Origin: Chromatiaceae bacterium
Lineage (GTDB): Bacteria; Pseudomonadota; Gammaproteobacteria; Chromatiales; Chromatiaceae
Length of the DNA: 64,000 bases
Assembly (NCBI GenBank): GCA_027078745.1
Contig: JALWWO010000007.1
Coordinates: forward strand, 1 to 64,000
Reading direction: 5' to 3'
Shown here: in pieces, positions 26,282 through 35,615 of the stretch
Layout: every line of letters begins with the position of its first letter
Numbering within the stretch: position 1 is the first letter of the stretch
The notes under the pieces: model-generated
Database searches by the model: none
Told to the model about the DNA's origin: nothing
The model's input: the letters and a program-made list of their open reading frames with translations, nothing else
Made by a program: the position numbers and the translations under genes

Positions 26282-29200
26282 TGACAGGCCTCGCATTCTG
26301 GATCCAGGATGGAACAAACTTGGGCCTGCTCCAATCCGAGACCTCGGCTGCTTCTCAAACTGCCGCCGCGCTGCCACCGCCGTGGATCCAGGGTCTTTTC
26401 CACATGAGTCGCCCCCATAGACCGCAAGTAATAGGTGGTCTTCAGCCCCCGCACCCAAGCGAGTTTATAGAGTTGGTCCATCTTTTTGCCGCTCGGCTCT
26501 GGCATATACAGGTTGAGACTCTGAGCTTGATCAATCCATTTTTGTCGGCGGGCAGCGGCTTCCACCAACCACCGGGGATCGATCTCAAAGGCTGTGGCAT
26601 AGCGCACTTTGAGGTGCTGGGGAATGCGGTCAATCTGCTGCACAGAACCGTCGTAATACTTGAGATCCTCCACCATAGTCAGATCCCAAAGCCCCAGCTT
26701 CTTCAGATCCGCTACCAGATAGGGATTCACGATGGTGAATTCTCCAGAGAGATTGGATTTCACGAAGAGATTTCGATAGATGGGCTCGATGGACTGACTC
26801 ACTCCCGTGAGATTGGAGATGGTGGCGGTGGGGGCGATGGCCATGCAGTTGGAATTCCGCATACCCACCCGCTGGACCCGTTCCCGCAACGCATCCCAAT
26901 CCAGGGTGCGGCTGCGATCCAATCTGAGATACCCGCCCCGCTCTCGTTCCAACCGTTCGATGGAATCAATGGGCAGGATACCCTGACTCCACAGGCTGCC
27001 TTCAAAGCTGGAATAAGGCCCTCGCTCCTCCGCCAGATCCACAGAGGCGGAGATGGCTTCATAGGAGAGGAGTTCCATACTCCGATCCGCGAACTCCACT
27101 GCCTCCATGCTGGCATAGGGGATGCCCAGGCGGTACAGGGCATCTTGAAAGCCCATGAGCCCCAGCCCCACGGGACGATGGCGCAGATTGGCATTCCGCG
27201 CCTGGGGCACATTGTAGAAGTTGTAATCGATCACATTGTCCAGCATCCGCATGGCGGTGCGCACCGTGCGCCGGAGCTTCTGCCGATCGATGCCCTGATC
27301 GCCGAGATGGTTCACCAGATTGACGGAACCCAGATTGCAGACGGCGATTTCCTCGCGGTTGGTGTGCAAAGTGATCTCGGTGCAGAGGTTCGAGGAATGG
27401 ACCACCCCCACATGCTGATTGGTATAGCGGAGATTGCAGGGATCCTTGAAGGTGATCCAGGGATGACCGGTTTCAAAGAGCAGGCTCAGCATCTTGCGCC
27501 ATAGGTTCACCGCCTGCACCCGCTTGTGGATTCGGATCTCCCCCCGCGCTGCCTTTGCTTCATAGGCGAGATAGGCCCGTTCAAAGGCCTGGCCGGTGAG
27601 CTCATGGAGATCCGGCGTTTCATCCGGAGAAAACAGGGTCCAATGGCTTTCCTCCGCCAACCGTTTCATGAAGAGATCCGGCACCCAATTCGCCGTGTTT
27701 ATGTCGTGGGTGCGGCGTCGCTCGTCGCCGGTGTTCTTGCGCAGCTCTAGGAACTCCTCGATATCGATGTGCCAGATCTCCAGATAGACGCAGACGGCTC
27801 CCTTGCGCTTGCCCCCGTTGTGGGCCAATGCTGAGGTGGTCATGTAGGAGGCATCTCCCTCGACCTTTAGGTCGAAGACGAAGGGCACCGAGTTGATCTC
27901 CCGTACATCGCGCACCCGGGTGAAGAGCCAGTTTTTCCAGAGCAACCAGTTTTGCTTGTGGATGGGTTGGCAGCCCAGCCGTTCCGCCAGGGCTTTCACC
28001 GCGGGAATGAGTAGATCATAGGCTTTGCAAGTCCCGTCGAAACGGTTCTCGGTGCTATCCGTGCGGATGCCTTTGGGATGCGGTTCCCGTTCGCGGTGCT
28101 GGCCGGCGCAAGGCACCCCCAGGCGCAACAGCTGGTAGCGGACGCCCTCAGCCAGGGGCTGGGAAGTGGTGGTGAAGCGGATTTCCTTGCCCCGGCGAAT
28201 GTTCCCGTCGGTTTCGAGCAAACCCTGGATCAGCGCTCGGGTCTGGCCGGGAGGCAGATGGGCATATTTGCGATGGATGCGTTTGTTGCCCTGGGCATCG
28301 TAGAGTGCCTCACGTTCGAAAAGAAAGCCCCGCTGGTTGCTCCGAATCCGCTGCCCCGTGGTGGCCTCCCTGGCGAGGTCTACATCGGTTGCCCAGCCGA
28401 TCTGCAAGCAGTTGGGACGGACCTGCTTGCTCCAATAAGGGAGGCCCCGTTTTTCCAGATAGTGTCGCACGAAGGCTAAGTGTTCGTCCTTCTCTGGATC
28501 GCCGGATACACCCCATTCCAGTCCAGCCTCGGTGCAATGGCCCGCCCCCAGCAAAATGCCGTAGAGGCGGGCATCCTCTTCGTCGAAGCCAGGTACCGGA
28601 ACCGTTTCCTGGGGAATCACCTGGGCGACATAGTCGCCCTTTTTCAACTGGCCGGCTTCCACCCAGCGGGGTTGGACCTTGCCCTTCTCTAGCCCGTCAT
28701 AACTGCATGCGTTGGCCTGTTCCGGCGGTATCCCCTGGATTGCCCAGAGCGGATGACCGGCGGTAACCCGCAAGGGGCTGATGGCATGTGCGATCCGGAT
28801 TTCCACCATGGGATCGCGCTGGTTGTAGACCAAGCGTTCGCGCACAGCTCGGTAGATTCCTCGCTGCCCCAGGACCAGATCGCCCTGCTCGATCTCCTGA
28901 ATGGGTTTGATGCCGTCGGCGGTGTACACCAGGGTATCCCCGGCGAAGCACTGGTTCACTGCTACCGCCGTATCGTTGACCACCTTGAGGAAGGGCACCA
29001 CCCCTTGGCTCTTGCCGTTGGTGCCCTTGATGTGCGCACCCATGCCGCGAACAGGGGTCCAGTCGTTGCCCAAGCCACCGGCAAACTTGGAGAGCAAAGC
29101 ATTGTCTTTGATGGCGTCGTAGATGCCCTTCAGATCGTCGGGCACCGTGGTGAGGTAGCAAGAACTGAGTTGGGGGCGCAGGGTGCCGGAATTGAATAGA

Positions 29201-29949
29201 GTCGGCGTGGAGGTCATGAAATCGAATCCGGAGAGCAGTTCGTAGAATTCGATAGCGCGTTCCTCGCGCTCGACCTCGTTGAGGGCCAGACCCATGGCCA
29301 CGCGCATGAAAAGGGCTTGAGGCAGCTCGAACCGGGTACCGTCTGCGGTGTGGATGAAATAACGGTCGTAGAGGGTTTGCAGGCCCAGATAGGTGAATTG
29401 GAAATCCCGCTGGGGTTGCAGGGCAGCCCCCAGGCGGTGCAGGTCGAACTGGGCGAGGCGGGGATCGAGCAGTTTCAGCTGAATTCCCTGATGGATGTAG
29501 CGGTGAAAATACTCGCTGTAACGTGCAGCCAAGTCCGCCTGGGTTTCAACCTGCCAGTCAGGTGCGAGAAAACCCAGGACCTCCCGCCGCAGACGGTCCA
29601 GCAGCAGGCGGGCGGCCACTTGGCTATATTGGGGTTCCTGCTCAATGCGGGTGCGGGCACTCATCACTAGGGCGTGCCGCACTTCCGATTCTCGCACCCC
29701 GTCGAAGAGATAGCGCAGGCTGTCTTTCAACACCTGCTCGGCGGATACCGCTTCCAGGCCCTGGCAGGCCTCCCGAACGAGTCGTTCCAATCGGGCGAGA
29801 TCTAAGGGGCGATGCTGACCATCCTCCCCTGCTACCAGAACAGACGGCTGCAGCAGTACCTGCGGTAGGACATCGGTTCTTTCCAACGGATCTAGAGTCG
29901 ATTGAGCGTTTGAATCCAAGGAGATCGATTCCATGGACGACATACACAT
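26278..29949 (-). CDS. nrdA: Class I ribonucleoside-diphosphate reductase large subunit, intein-containing
   Basis: Reduces ribonucleotides to deoxyribonucleotides. The start at 29949 (MCMSSMES) is chosen for GGGAAG 9 bases upstream; the frame is open to 30042. The product is 1223 residues, 845 without the intein. An ATP-cone occupies about 35-125. Active-site elements are intact: first Cys in QLSSCYL, NLCTEI with the thiyl-radical Cys, VCNLGS, the TTYYLR tyrosine pair for radical transfer, and the C-terminal ECEACQ redox pair. A Hint/homing endonuclease element of 378 codons (27817-28950) splits VAVNQ from GGKRKG. The gene is coupled by ATGA to the degenerate small-subunit homologue, an odd partner because NrdA retains everything needed to accept a radical from NrdB. 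Confidence 0.93.
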   Translation of the reverse strand: MCMSSMESISLDSNAQSTLDPLERTDVLPQVLLQPSVLVAGEDGQHRPLDLARLERLVREACQGLEAVSAEQVLKDSLRYLFDGVRESEVRHALVMSARTRIEQEPQYSQVAARLLLDRLRREVLGFLAPDWQVETQADLAARYSEYFHRYIHQGIQLKLLDPRLAQFDLHRLGAALQPQRDFQFTYLGLQTLYDRYFIHTADGTRFELPQALFMRVAMGLALNEVEREERAIEFYELLSGFDFMTSTPTLFNSGTLRPQLSSCYLTTVPDDLKGIYDAIKDNALLSKFAGGLGNDWTPVRGMGAHIKGTNGKSQGVVPFLKVVNDTAVAVNQCFAGDTLVYTADGIKPIQEIEQGDLVLGQRGIYRAVRERLVYNQRDPMVEIRIAHAISPLRVTAGHPLWAIQGIPPEQANACSYDGLEKGKVQPRWVEAGQLKKGDYVAQVIPQETVPVPGFDEEDARLYGILLGAGHCTEAGLEWGVSGDPEKDEHLAFVRHYLEKRGLPYWSKQVRPNCLQIGWATDVDLAREATTGQRIRSNQRGFLFEREALYDAQGNKRIHRKYAHLPPGQTRALIQGLLETDGNIRRGKEIRFTTTSQPLAEGVRYQLLRLGVPCAGQHREREPHPKGIRTDSTENRFDGTCKAYDLLIPAVKALAERLGCQPIHKQNWLLWKNWLFTRVRDVREINSVPFVFDLKVEGDASYMTTSALAHNGGKRKGAVCVYLEIWHIDIEEFLELRKNTGDERRRTHDINTANWVPDLFMKRLAEESHWTLFSPDETPDLHELTGQAFERAYLAYEAKAARGEIRIHKRVQAVNLWRKMLSLLFETGHPWITFKDPCNLRYTNQHVGVVHSSNLCTEITLHTNREEIAVCNLGSVNLVNHLGDQGIDRQKLRRTVRTAMRMLDNVIDYNFYNVPQARNANLRHRPVGLGLMGFQDALYRLGIPYASMEAVEFADRSMELLSYEAISASVDLAEERGPYSSFEGSLWSQGILPIDSIERLERERGGYLRLDRSRTLDWDALRERVQRVGMRNSNCMAIAPTATISNLTGVSQSIEPIYRNLFVKSNLSGEFTIVNPYLVADLKKLGLWDLTMVEDLKYYDGSVQQIDRIPQHLKVRYATAFEIDPRWLVEAAARRQKWIDQAQSLNLYMPEPSGKKMDQLYKLAWVRGLKTTYYLRSMGATHVEKTLDPRRWQRGGSLRSSRGLGLEQAQVCSILDPECEACQ
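27817..28950 (-). mobile_element. Intein in NrdA with degenerate LAGLIDADG endonuclease and Gly at +1
   Basis: 378 codons from Cys1 (CFAGDTLVYTADGIKP, block A) to the terminal His-Asn (TSALAHN, block G). Block B is TAGHPLWAI with the TxxH motif. The endonuclease region has YGILLGAGHC, where the first LAGLIDADG acidic residue is Ala, and LIQGLLETDGNI, where it is intact. DNA cleavage is therefore probably lost. The residue after the terminal Asn is Gly (HN/GGKRKG), confirmed at the codon level (CAC AAC GGG). Ordinary inteins need Cys, Ser or Thr at +1. Other NrdA proteins of this group read straight through NQGGKRKG, so the boundaries are well placed. Splicing may be atypical or replaced by cleavage. 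Confidence 0.9.
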
Positions 29950-30292
29950 CGTGAAAGACTTCCCAGGAAAAGCGAAGCGGTTGACGATGGAGACCGAAGG
30001 CTTGAATAATGCGGATGCCCCAGAATCTCCTGGATCTACCATATATGCGGTTCTGTTCAGATGTCAACTCAAGATATGGTATATCAACGGAGAGCATTCC
30101 TTAGGGGTGATTCCTCATTTTTTTTCGCAACTTCAGCGCACTACCTCCCCTCGGTGCAGGGTGCGAAAGCGCAGGGAAGATCCTCCCCGGAAAGAGAACA
30201 ATTCTGAGTGAGACTCCGCCGCTTTGTCCTCCGAGGCGTCCCCTGCCCTCTGATAGAATGGCCCGGAGGAGTTTTAAAAGGAGAAAAATTCG
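29950..30292. other. Divergent nrdA/sucC intergenic region
   Basis: About 340 bases without a supported gene. It contains a likely nrdA promoter (30040-30067, minus strand), a perfect dyad GATAT-GGT-ATATC at 30073-30085, a T-run near 30116-30124 and, at the right end, the sucC ribosome binding site AAGGAG at 30278-30283. No clear sucC promoter was recognised. Confidence 0.5.
30040..30067 (-). promoter_or_regulatory. Probable sigma-70 promoter for nrdA
   Basis: On the minus strand TTGACA (30067-30062) is followed after 16 bases by TATATG (30045-30040). This is a perfect -35 and a 4/6 -10. Transcription would start roughly 85 bases before the ATG at 29949. The dyad at 30073-30085 lies just upstream and could be a regulator site; it does not clearly match the NrdR box. 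Confidence 0.45.
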
Positions 30293-31465
30293 GTGAATAT
30301 CCATGAGTATCAGGCCAAGGCCCTGCTGCGGCAATTCGGTGTACCGGTGCCAGAAGGACGGGTCGTCCATTCGGATGCCCATGCCGCAGCGGCGGCGGAA
30401 GAGATCGGTGGGGATCGCTGGGTGCTGAAGGCCCAGATCCACGCGGGGGGCCGAGGCAAGGCGGGCGGCGTCAAGGTGGTGGATTCCATCGAACAGGTGC
30501 AGATCGCTGCGGATGAATTGATCGGCACCCATCTGGTCACACCGCAGACCGGTCCGGCAGGCCGCTTGGTCCAACGGGTGCTGGTGGAACAGGCCCAGAA
30601 CATCACCCAGGAATATTATCTAGGCTTGGTTGTGAACCGAGATGCCCAGCGCATCACCCTCATCGCTTCCTCCGAAGGAGGCATGGAAATCGAGGAAGTC
30701 GCCCGAAAAACCCCCCAAAAGGTGATTCGGGAAACCATCGATCCGGCGGTGGGGCTGCTGGATTTCCAATGCCGCAAGGTGGCCGCCCGCATCGGCTGTG
30801 TGGGCAAGCCCATGAATGCCCTGGTGCGGCTCATGAAGGGCTTTTACCGCTGTTTCCGGGATAAGGATTGCCTCATGGCGGAGATCAATCCCCTGGCCCT
30901 GGTGAACGGCACGGAACTGATGGCCCTGGATGCCAAGATGAGCTTCGACGGCAATGCCCTGTACCGCCATCCCGAGATCGCAGATCTCCGGGACTTCGAG
31001 GAAGAAGACCCCCGAGAAGTGGAAGCCTCCGGGCACGGGCTGAACTACATCGCTTTGTCGGGCAACGTGGGCTGCATCGTCAACGGCGCGGGCTTGGCCA
31101 TGGCCACCATGGACGCCATCACATTACACGGGGGCCAGCCGGCGAATTTCCTGGATGTGGGGGGCGGCGCTTCGCCGGAGAAGATCGCCAACGCCTTCCG
31201 CATCGTCCTGGAAGATTCCCAGGTGAAGGCCATCTTGCTCAACATCTTCGCGGGCATCAACCGATGCGACTGGGTGGCCGAAGGCATCGTGCAGGCCATT
31301 CGGGATCAGCACATCCAAGTGCCCGTGGTGGTGCGCTTGGCGGGCACCAACGTGGAGGCAGGCCGGCGAATTCTCGCGGAATCCGGGCTGAACTATATCG
31401 AAGCGCAGAATCTGGACGACGGCGCCGCCAAGGCTGTGCAGGCGCTGCAAGGAGCAGAGGCATGA
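30293..31465 (+). CDS. sucC: Succinyl-CoA synthetase beta subunit
   Basis: ADP-forming succinate-CoA ligase beta chain of the TCA cycle, 390 residues, the standard length. The N-terminus MNIHEYQAKALLRQFGVPVPEG opens the ATP-grasp domain, which continues with LKAQIHAGGRGKAGGVK. The ligase domain carries VGCIVNGAGLAMATMD and DVGGGASPEKI. The start is GTG with AAGGAG 9 bases upstream. The stop overlaps sucD by 4 bases, so the two chains are made together. A malate thiokinase (mtkAB) reading is less likely because both chains look like ordinary SucCD. Confidence 0.95.
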   Translation: MNIHEYQAKALLRQFGVPVPEGRVVHSDAHAAAAAEEIGGDRWVLKAQIHAGGRGKAGGVKVVDSIEQVQIAADELIGTHLVTPQTGPAGRLVQRVLVEQAQNITQEYYLGLVVNRDAQRITLIASSEGGMEIEEVARKTPQKVIRETIDPAVGLLDFQCRKVAARIGCVGKPMNALVRLMKGFYRCFRDKDCLMAEINPLALVNGTELMALDAKMSFDGNALYRHPEIADLRDFEEEDPREVEASGHGLNYIALSGNVGCIVNGAGLAMATMDAITLHGGQPANFLDVGGGASPEKIANAFRIVLEDSQVKAILLNIFAGINRCDWVAEGIVQAIRDQHIQVPVVVRLAGTNVEAGRRILAESGLNYIEAQNLDDGAAKAVQALQGAEA

Positions 31466-32331
31466 GCATTCTCGTCAACCGCGATTCCAAGGTCCTCATT
31501 CAGGGCATCACCGGCCAGCACGCCACCTTCCACGCCCAGGAAGCCATGAAGATCGGCACCCAGATCGTGGCCGGGGTTACCCCGGGCAAGGGGGGCAGGA
31601 CCCATCTGGGTCTCCCCGTCTTCCACACGGTGGAACAGGCGGTGGAAGCCACGGGCGCGGAGGTGAGCGGCATCTTCGTGCCCCCTGCCTTTGCGGCGGA
31701 TGCCATCATGGAAGCCATCGATGCCGGCATTCGGGTCATCGTGGTCATCGCCGACGGGGTGCCGGTCCAGGATATGATGCGGGTCAAGCGCTATCTCATC
31801 GGCCGAGATTCCATCATCATCGGGCCGAACACAGCGGGCATCATCACGCCGGAAGCCTGCAAGGTGGGCATCATGCCCGCCCACATCTACCGGCCTGGGC
31901 CCGTGGGGGTGGTGTCCCGTTCCGGCACCCTGAACTATGAGGCCGTGGAGCAGATGAACGCCCTGGGGCTGGGTCAATCCACCGCCCTGAGCATCGGCGG
32001 TGATCCCATCAACGGCTGCGATTTCATCACGATCTTGAAAGCCTTTGAGGAAGATCCCCAAACGGAAGCCGTGCTCCTCATCGGGGAGATCGGCGGTGCC
32101 CAGGAAGTGGAAGCCGCCGCCTGGGCGAAAGATCACCTGTCCAAGCCCTTGGTGGCCTATATCGCCGGGGTTTCCGCCCCGCCGGGCCGGCGCATGGGCC
32201 ATGCGGGGGCCATCGTTTCCGGCGAAGCGGACACCGCCAAGGCGAAGATGGCGCGCATGCAAGCGCTGGGCGCCCAAGTGGTGGAAAATCCCGCTGAGAT
32301 CGGCGCAACCCTGCGGGCGGTGCTTCCCTGA
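31462..32331 (+). CDS. sucD: Succinyl-CoA synthetase alpha subunit
   Basis: Alpha chain of succinyl-CoA synthetase, 289 residues. The CoA-binding Rossmann domain begins [19 protein letters not shown]. The phosphorylated histidine is His247 within [12 protein letters not shown], and the preceding [13 protein letters not shown] segment is typical. ATG 31462 overlaps the sucC stop (ATGA). It catalyses substrate-level ATP formation from succinyl-CoA, or the reverse. No other TCA gene is in the cluster. Confidence 0.96.
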   Translation: MSILVNRDSKVLIQGITGQHATFHAQEAMKIGTQIVAGVTPGKGGRTHLGLPVFHTVEQAVEATGAEVSGIFVPPAFAADAIMEAIDAGIRVIVVIADGVPVQDMMRVKRYLIGRDSIIIGPNTAGIITPEACKVGIMPAHIYRPGPVGVVSRSGTLNYEAVEQMNALGLGQSTALSIGGDPINGCDFITILKAFEEDPQTEAVLLIGEIGGAQEVEAAAWAKDHLSKPLVAYIAGVSAPPGRRMGHAGAIVSGEADTAKAKMARMQALGAQVVENPAEIGATLRAVLP

Positions 32332-32356
32332 ATGCGGGGGTTCCGCCCTACTCATC

Positions 32357-33928
32357 ATGAGCGATCCCATCGGACAAAGGCGCACCTTCGCCATCATCTC
32401 CCATCCGGACGCGGGGAAAACCACCCTCACGGAAAAGCTCCTGCTTTTCGGGGGGGCCATCCAGCTCGCGGGCACGGTCAAAGGACGCAAGGCAGCCCGT
32501 CATGCCACCTCGGATTGGATGGCCTTGGAAAAGCAGCGGGGTATCTCGGTGACCTCCTCCGTGATGCAGTTTCCCTATGGCGGGGCCCTCATCAATCTAT
32601 TGGACACCCCGGGCCATGAGGATTTTTCCGAGGACACCTATCGCACCCTCACCGCTGTGGATTCCGCCCTCATGGTCATCGATGTGGCCAAAGGGGTGGA
32701 AGCCCGGACCATCAAGCTCATGGAAGTGTGCCGGCTGCGCACCACGCCCATCCTCACCTTTGTCAACAAACTGGATCGGGAGGGGCGGGATCCCATCGAG
32801 ATCCTGGACGAGATCGAAGCGGTTTTGGAGATGCAATGCGCCCCCATCACTTGGCCCATCGGCATGGGGCGGCAGTTTCGGGGCGTCTATGACCTGCGCA
32901 ATCAGCAAACCCATCTGTTCTCCACTCGGCACGAGGGGAAGAGCCAGCAGGGAGAAATCATCGACGGATTGGACAATCCCCGATTGGATGCGCAGCTAGG
33001 TCCCCTGGCGCAGGAACTGCGGGAGGAACTGGAACTGGTGCAGGGGGCCAGCCATGCCCTGGATCTGGAAGCCTATCGGGCGGGCACCCAAACGCCGGTT
33101 TTCTTCGGCTCCGCCCTCAACAATTTCGGAGTTAAGGAACTGCTGGATGCCTTCGTAGCCTACGCCCCCCCGCCCCAGCCGCGCGCTGCCCAGGAACGGA
33201 CGGTGCACCCTGAGGAACCGAAGTTCAGCGGTTTTGTGTTCAAGATTCAGGCGAACATGGACCCCGGGCACCGGGATCGGGTGGCTTTCCTGCGGATCTG
33301 CTCAGGCCGCTACAAGAAGGGCATGAAGCTGCATCAGGTGCGGACGGGAAAGACCCTGCTCGTCAACAACGCCCTCACCTTTCAGGCAGATGCGCGGCGG
33401 CAGGTGGAAGAAGCCTGGCCCGGGGACATCATCGGCTTGCACAATCACGGCACCATTCAGATCGGGGATACCTTCACCGAAGGGGAATCCCTGAAGTTCA
33501 CGGGCATTCCCTTCTTTGCGCCGGAACTCTTTCGGCGCATCGTGCTCAAAAATCCCCTGCGCATGAAGGCCTTGCAAAAGGGGGTGGTGCAGCTCGCCGA
33601 GGAAGGCGCCATCCAAGTGTTCCGCCCCCTGAAGAACAATGATCTCATCCTGGGGGCGGTGGGCATCCTCCAATTTGATGTGGCCGCCTATCGGCTGAAG
33701 GAGGAATATGGGGTGGAAGCCCAGGTCGAGCCCGTGAACATCTACACCGCTCGTTGGATCGTTTGTGAGGATCCCAAGGTATTGGAGCGGTTCAAGGTGC
33801 GGGCCTATGAACAGCTTGCCCTGGATGGCGATGAACAGCTCGTCTATCTCGCATCCACACGGGTCAATCTAAGCTTGACGGAAGAGCGCTGGCCAGAGAT
33901 CCGTTTCCTGCCCACCCGAGAGCTCTAA
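32357..33928 (+). CDS. prfC: Peptide chain release factor 3
   Basis: Translational GTPase that recycles RF1/RF2 from the ribosome after peptide release. The 523-residue product starts [23 protein letters not shown] (G1), with [11 protein letters not shown] (G3) and [12 protein letters not shown] (G4). The length matches E. coli RF3 (529). The open frame extends upstream into sucD, but the ATG at 32357 gives the canonical N-terminus. It is 25 bases after sucD and 4 before the methyltransferase gene, so co-transcription is likely. Confidence 0.96.
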   Translation: MSDPIGQRRTFAIISHPDAGKTTLTEKLLLFGGAIQLAGTVKGRKAARHATSDWMALEKQRGISVTSSVMQFPYGGALINLLDTPGHEDFSEDTYRTLTAVDSALMVIDVAKGVEARTIKLMEVCRLRTTPILTFVNKLDREGRDPIEILDEIEAVLEMQCAPITWPIGMGRQFRGVYDLRNQQTHLFSTRHEGKSQQGEIIDGLDNPRLDAQLGPLAQELREELELVQGASHALDLEAYRAGTQTPVFFGSALNNFGVKELLDAFVAYAPPPQPRAAQERTVHPEEPKFSGFVFKIQANMDPGHRDRVAFLRICSGRYKKGMKLHQVRTGKTLLVNNALTFQADARRQVEEAWPGDIIGLHNHGTIQIGDTFTEGESLKFTGIPFFAPELFRRIVLKNPLRMKALQKGVVQLAEEGAIQVFRPLKNNDLILGAVGILQFDVAAYRLKEEYGVEAQVEPVNIYTARWIVCEDPKVLERFKVRAYEQLALDGDEQLVYLASTRVNLSLTEERWPEIRFLPTREL

Positions 33929-33932
33929 ACCC

Positions 33933-34565
33933 ATGTCTGAAACCGATTTCGATCCCAAAGCCCATTGGGAACAGGTGTATCAGCACCGATCTCCCCAAGA
34001 GGTCAGCTGGTATCAGTCGGAACCCAAGCTTTCCCTGCGCTTGATCCAGAACAGCGGTTTCGATCGATCCGTGCCCCTCATCGATGTGGGCGGGGGAGCT
34101 TCCGTGCTGGTGGATCGGCTCCTGGCCCTAGGGTATGAGCAACTGGCCGTCCTGGATATCTCCGGTCGGGCCTTGGCCCATGCGAAACAGCGGCTCGGGA
34201 GAAAAGCGGCGGCGGTGGATTGGTTTGAAGCGGATGTAACCTGCTTTCACGCACCCCGGCCCTTCGCCCTCTGGCATGATCGGGCGGTGTTTCACTTTCT
34301 CGTTCGAGAAGAGCAACGCCAGGGTTATCGGGAAGCCCTGCGCAACAATCTGGCCATCGGGGGGCAAGTCATCATCGCCGCCTTCGCCATCGGCGGGCCC
34401 ACCCAGTGCAGCGGGTTAGACATCGTGCAGTACGATGCTCAAAAGCTCAGCGAGACCCTAGGGGACGCCTTCCAATGGCTGGAATCCCAGGAAGAAGACC
34501 ATCGCACACCGGCGGGGAAGGTGCAACAATTCGGCTATCATCGATTCCGCTATCTGGGGGTCTGA
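33933..34565 (+). CDS. Class I SAM-dependent methyltransferase (small, TPMT/TehB-like)
   Basis: 210 residues with FDPKAHWEQVYQHRSPQEVSWYQ, a signature of small-molecule methyltransferases. The SAM-binding motif is VPLIDVGGGASVLVDRLL, with an acidic loop AVLDISGRAL and a later DRAVFHFLVRE. Similar proteins act on thiopurines, tellurite or unknown thiols; the substrate cannot be assigned. It follows prfC by 4 bases, and its TGA shares an A with the next ATG (TGATG), so it belongs to a run of closely packed genes. Confidence 0.82.
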   Translation: MSETDFDPKAHWEQVYQHRSPQEVSWYQSEPKLSLRLIQNSGFDRSVPLIDVGGGASVLVDRLLALGYEQLAVLDISGRALAHAKQRLGRKAAAVDWFEADVTCFHAPRPFALWHDRAVFHFLVREEQRQGYREALRNNLAIGGQVIIAAFAIGGPTQCSGLDIVQYDAQKLSETLGDAFQWLESQEEDHRTPAGKVQQFGYHRFRYLGV

Positions 34566-35119
34566 TGATTCGCTTTCTGCTCCCCTGGCTGCTGCTGTGG
34601 GCCAGCACTGCTTGGGCCCAAGGGGATCGCTGGGGCTTCCGGCAGGGGGGATTTTCCCTGCAATTGATCCAGCGCACGCCGGATCAGACCCGGGCCTTCT
34701 TCCAGGCGCGGGGCTTTTCCCTGGCTGCTTCGGATCAGATCGCCGAAGCCTGTGTGCTGCAAGCGATCCTGCGCAACGAGGGAGAAAGGGAGCTGACCGT
34801 CGACCTGCGCCGATGGCGGGTGCTCCAAGATGGCAGGGAAAAACCCATCCCTGTGGCCTCATCCTGGCGGCCCCGCTGGGAAAAGCTGCGAGAGTCCCCA
34901 GCCGCGCAGATCGCCTTTCGCTGGGCCTTGTTTCCCACTCAGCAGCGCTTTTTCCCCGGAGATCAAGCCTGGGGCATGATTCCCTTCGGCCCTGCCCCGG
35001 ACAGGGTTTTCGATCTTCTCTTGACGTGGAAGGAAGATCAAATTCCCCGTCAAGGTCGTATCTCAGGCATCCGCTGCCCCGCAGATCCCGTGATTTTGGA
35101 GAACGCTGATGAAACCTAG
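34565..35119 (+). CDS. Exported protein of unknown function
   Basis: 184 residues beginning MIRFLLPWLLLWASTAWAQG, a clear signal peptide with cleavage after AWA. The mature part is a predicted beta-sandwich-like domain (ACVLQAILRNEGERELTVDLRRWRV; FFPGDQAWGMIPFG). I do not recognise a named family. The start overlaps the methyltransferase stop (TGATG) and the end overlaps the TlpA-like gene by 11 bases. The thioredoxin partner suggests an envelope role, but no cysteine pair suggests that it is its redox substrate. Confidence 0.75.
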   Translation: MIRFLLPWLLLWASTAWAQGDRWGFRQGGFSLQLIQRTPDQTRAFFQARGFSLAASDQIAEACVLQAILRNEGERELTVDLRRWRVLQDGREKPIPVASSWRPRWEKLRESPAAQIAFRWALFPTQQRFFPGDQAWGMIPFGPAPDRVFDLLLTWKEDQIPRQGRISGIRCPADPVILENADET

Positions 35120-35615
35120 CCGCTTGCTCCCCCTGTGCCTGTTGCTCTTCGCCGCCCTGTCCCAAGCGGGGCAGGGCCTCAGCCCCCTTCCCAACCGCCC
35201 CGCGCCGGAACTGGGTTTGCGGGATCTGGACGGCCAGTTGCACCGAATCCAGGATTATCGGGGCCAAGTGCTCATCGTCAATTTCTGGGCTACTTGGTGT
35301 CCTCCCTGCCGGGCGGAGATGCCTTCCATGGAAGCGGCTTGGCAGCAGCTCAAAGGGGAAAACATCCGGCTGCTGGCCGTGAATGTGGGGGAGACAGAAG
35401 ATCAGGTCTGGGCCTTCACGGCGGAATATGGCCTCAGCTTCCCCCTGCTCCTGGACGAGGACGGCAAAGCGGTGAAACGTTGGCCCGTGCGCGGCCTGCC
35501 CACCACCTTTGTGATCGATCCCCAGGGAAAGCTGACTTATCAGGCCCTCGGGGAGCGGGATTGGGCAGATCCCAAGCTGTTAGATAAGATCCGCGCCCTA
35601 GCTGCCGACCGGTAG
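35109..35615 (+). CDS. TlpA/ResA-family periplasmic thiol-disulfide oxidoreductase
   Basis: 168 residues with a signal peptide (LLPLCLLLFAALSQAG) and a thioredoxin fold. The active site is WATWCPPCRAEM and the cis-proline loop is RGLPTTFVID. The family reduces disulfides outside the cytoplasm, for example in cytochrome c maturation or copper-centre assembly. It overlaps the preceding exported protein gene, and mnmA begins within its stop codon (TAGTG). The specific client is unknown; no ccm or cox genes are nearby. Confidence 0.9.
   Translation: MKPSRLLPLCLLLFAALSQAGQGLSPLPNRPAPELGLRDLDGQLHRIQDYRGQVLIVNFWATWCPPCRAEMPSMEAAWQQLKGENIRLLAVNVGETEDQVWAFTAEYGLSFPLLLDEDGKAVKRWPVRGLPTTFVIDPQGKLTYQALGERDWADPKLLDKIRALAADR

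Noticed and set aside
30036-30090. NrdR boxes upstream of nrdA
   Set aside because: The two AT-rich dyads deviate from the NrdR consensus and from its usual three-turn spacing, so only a generic dyad is reported.
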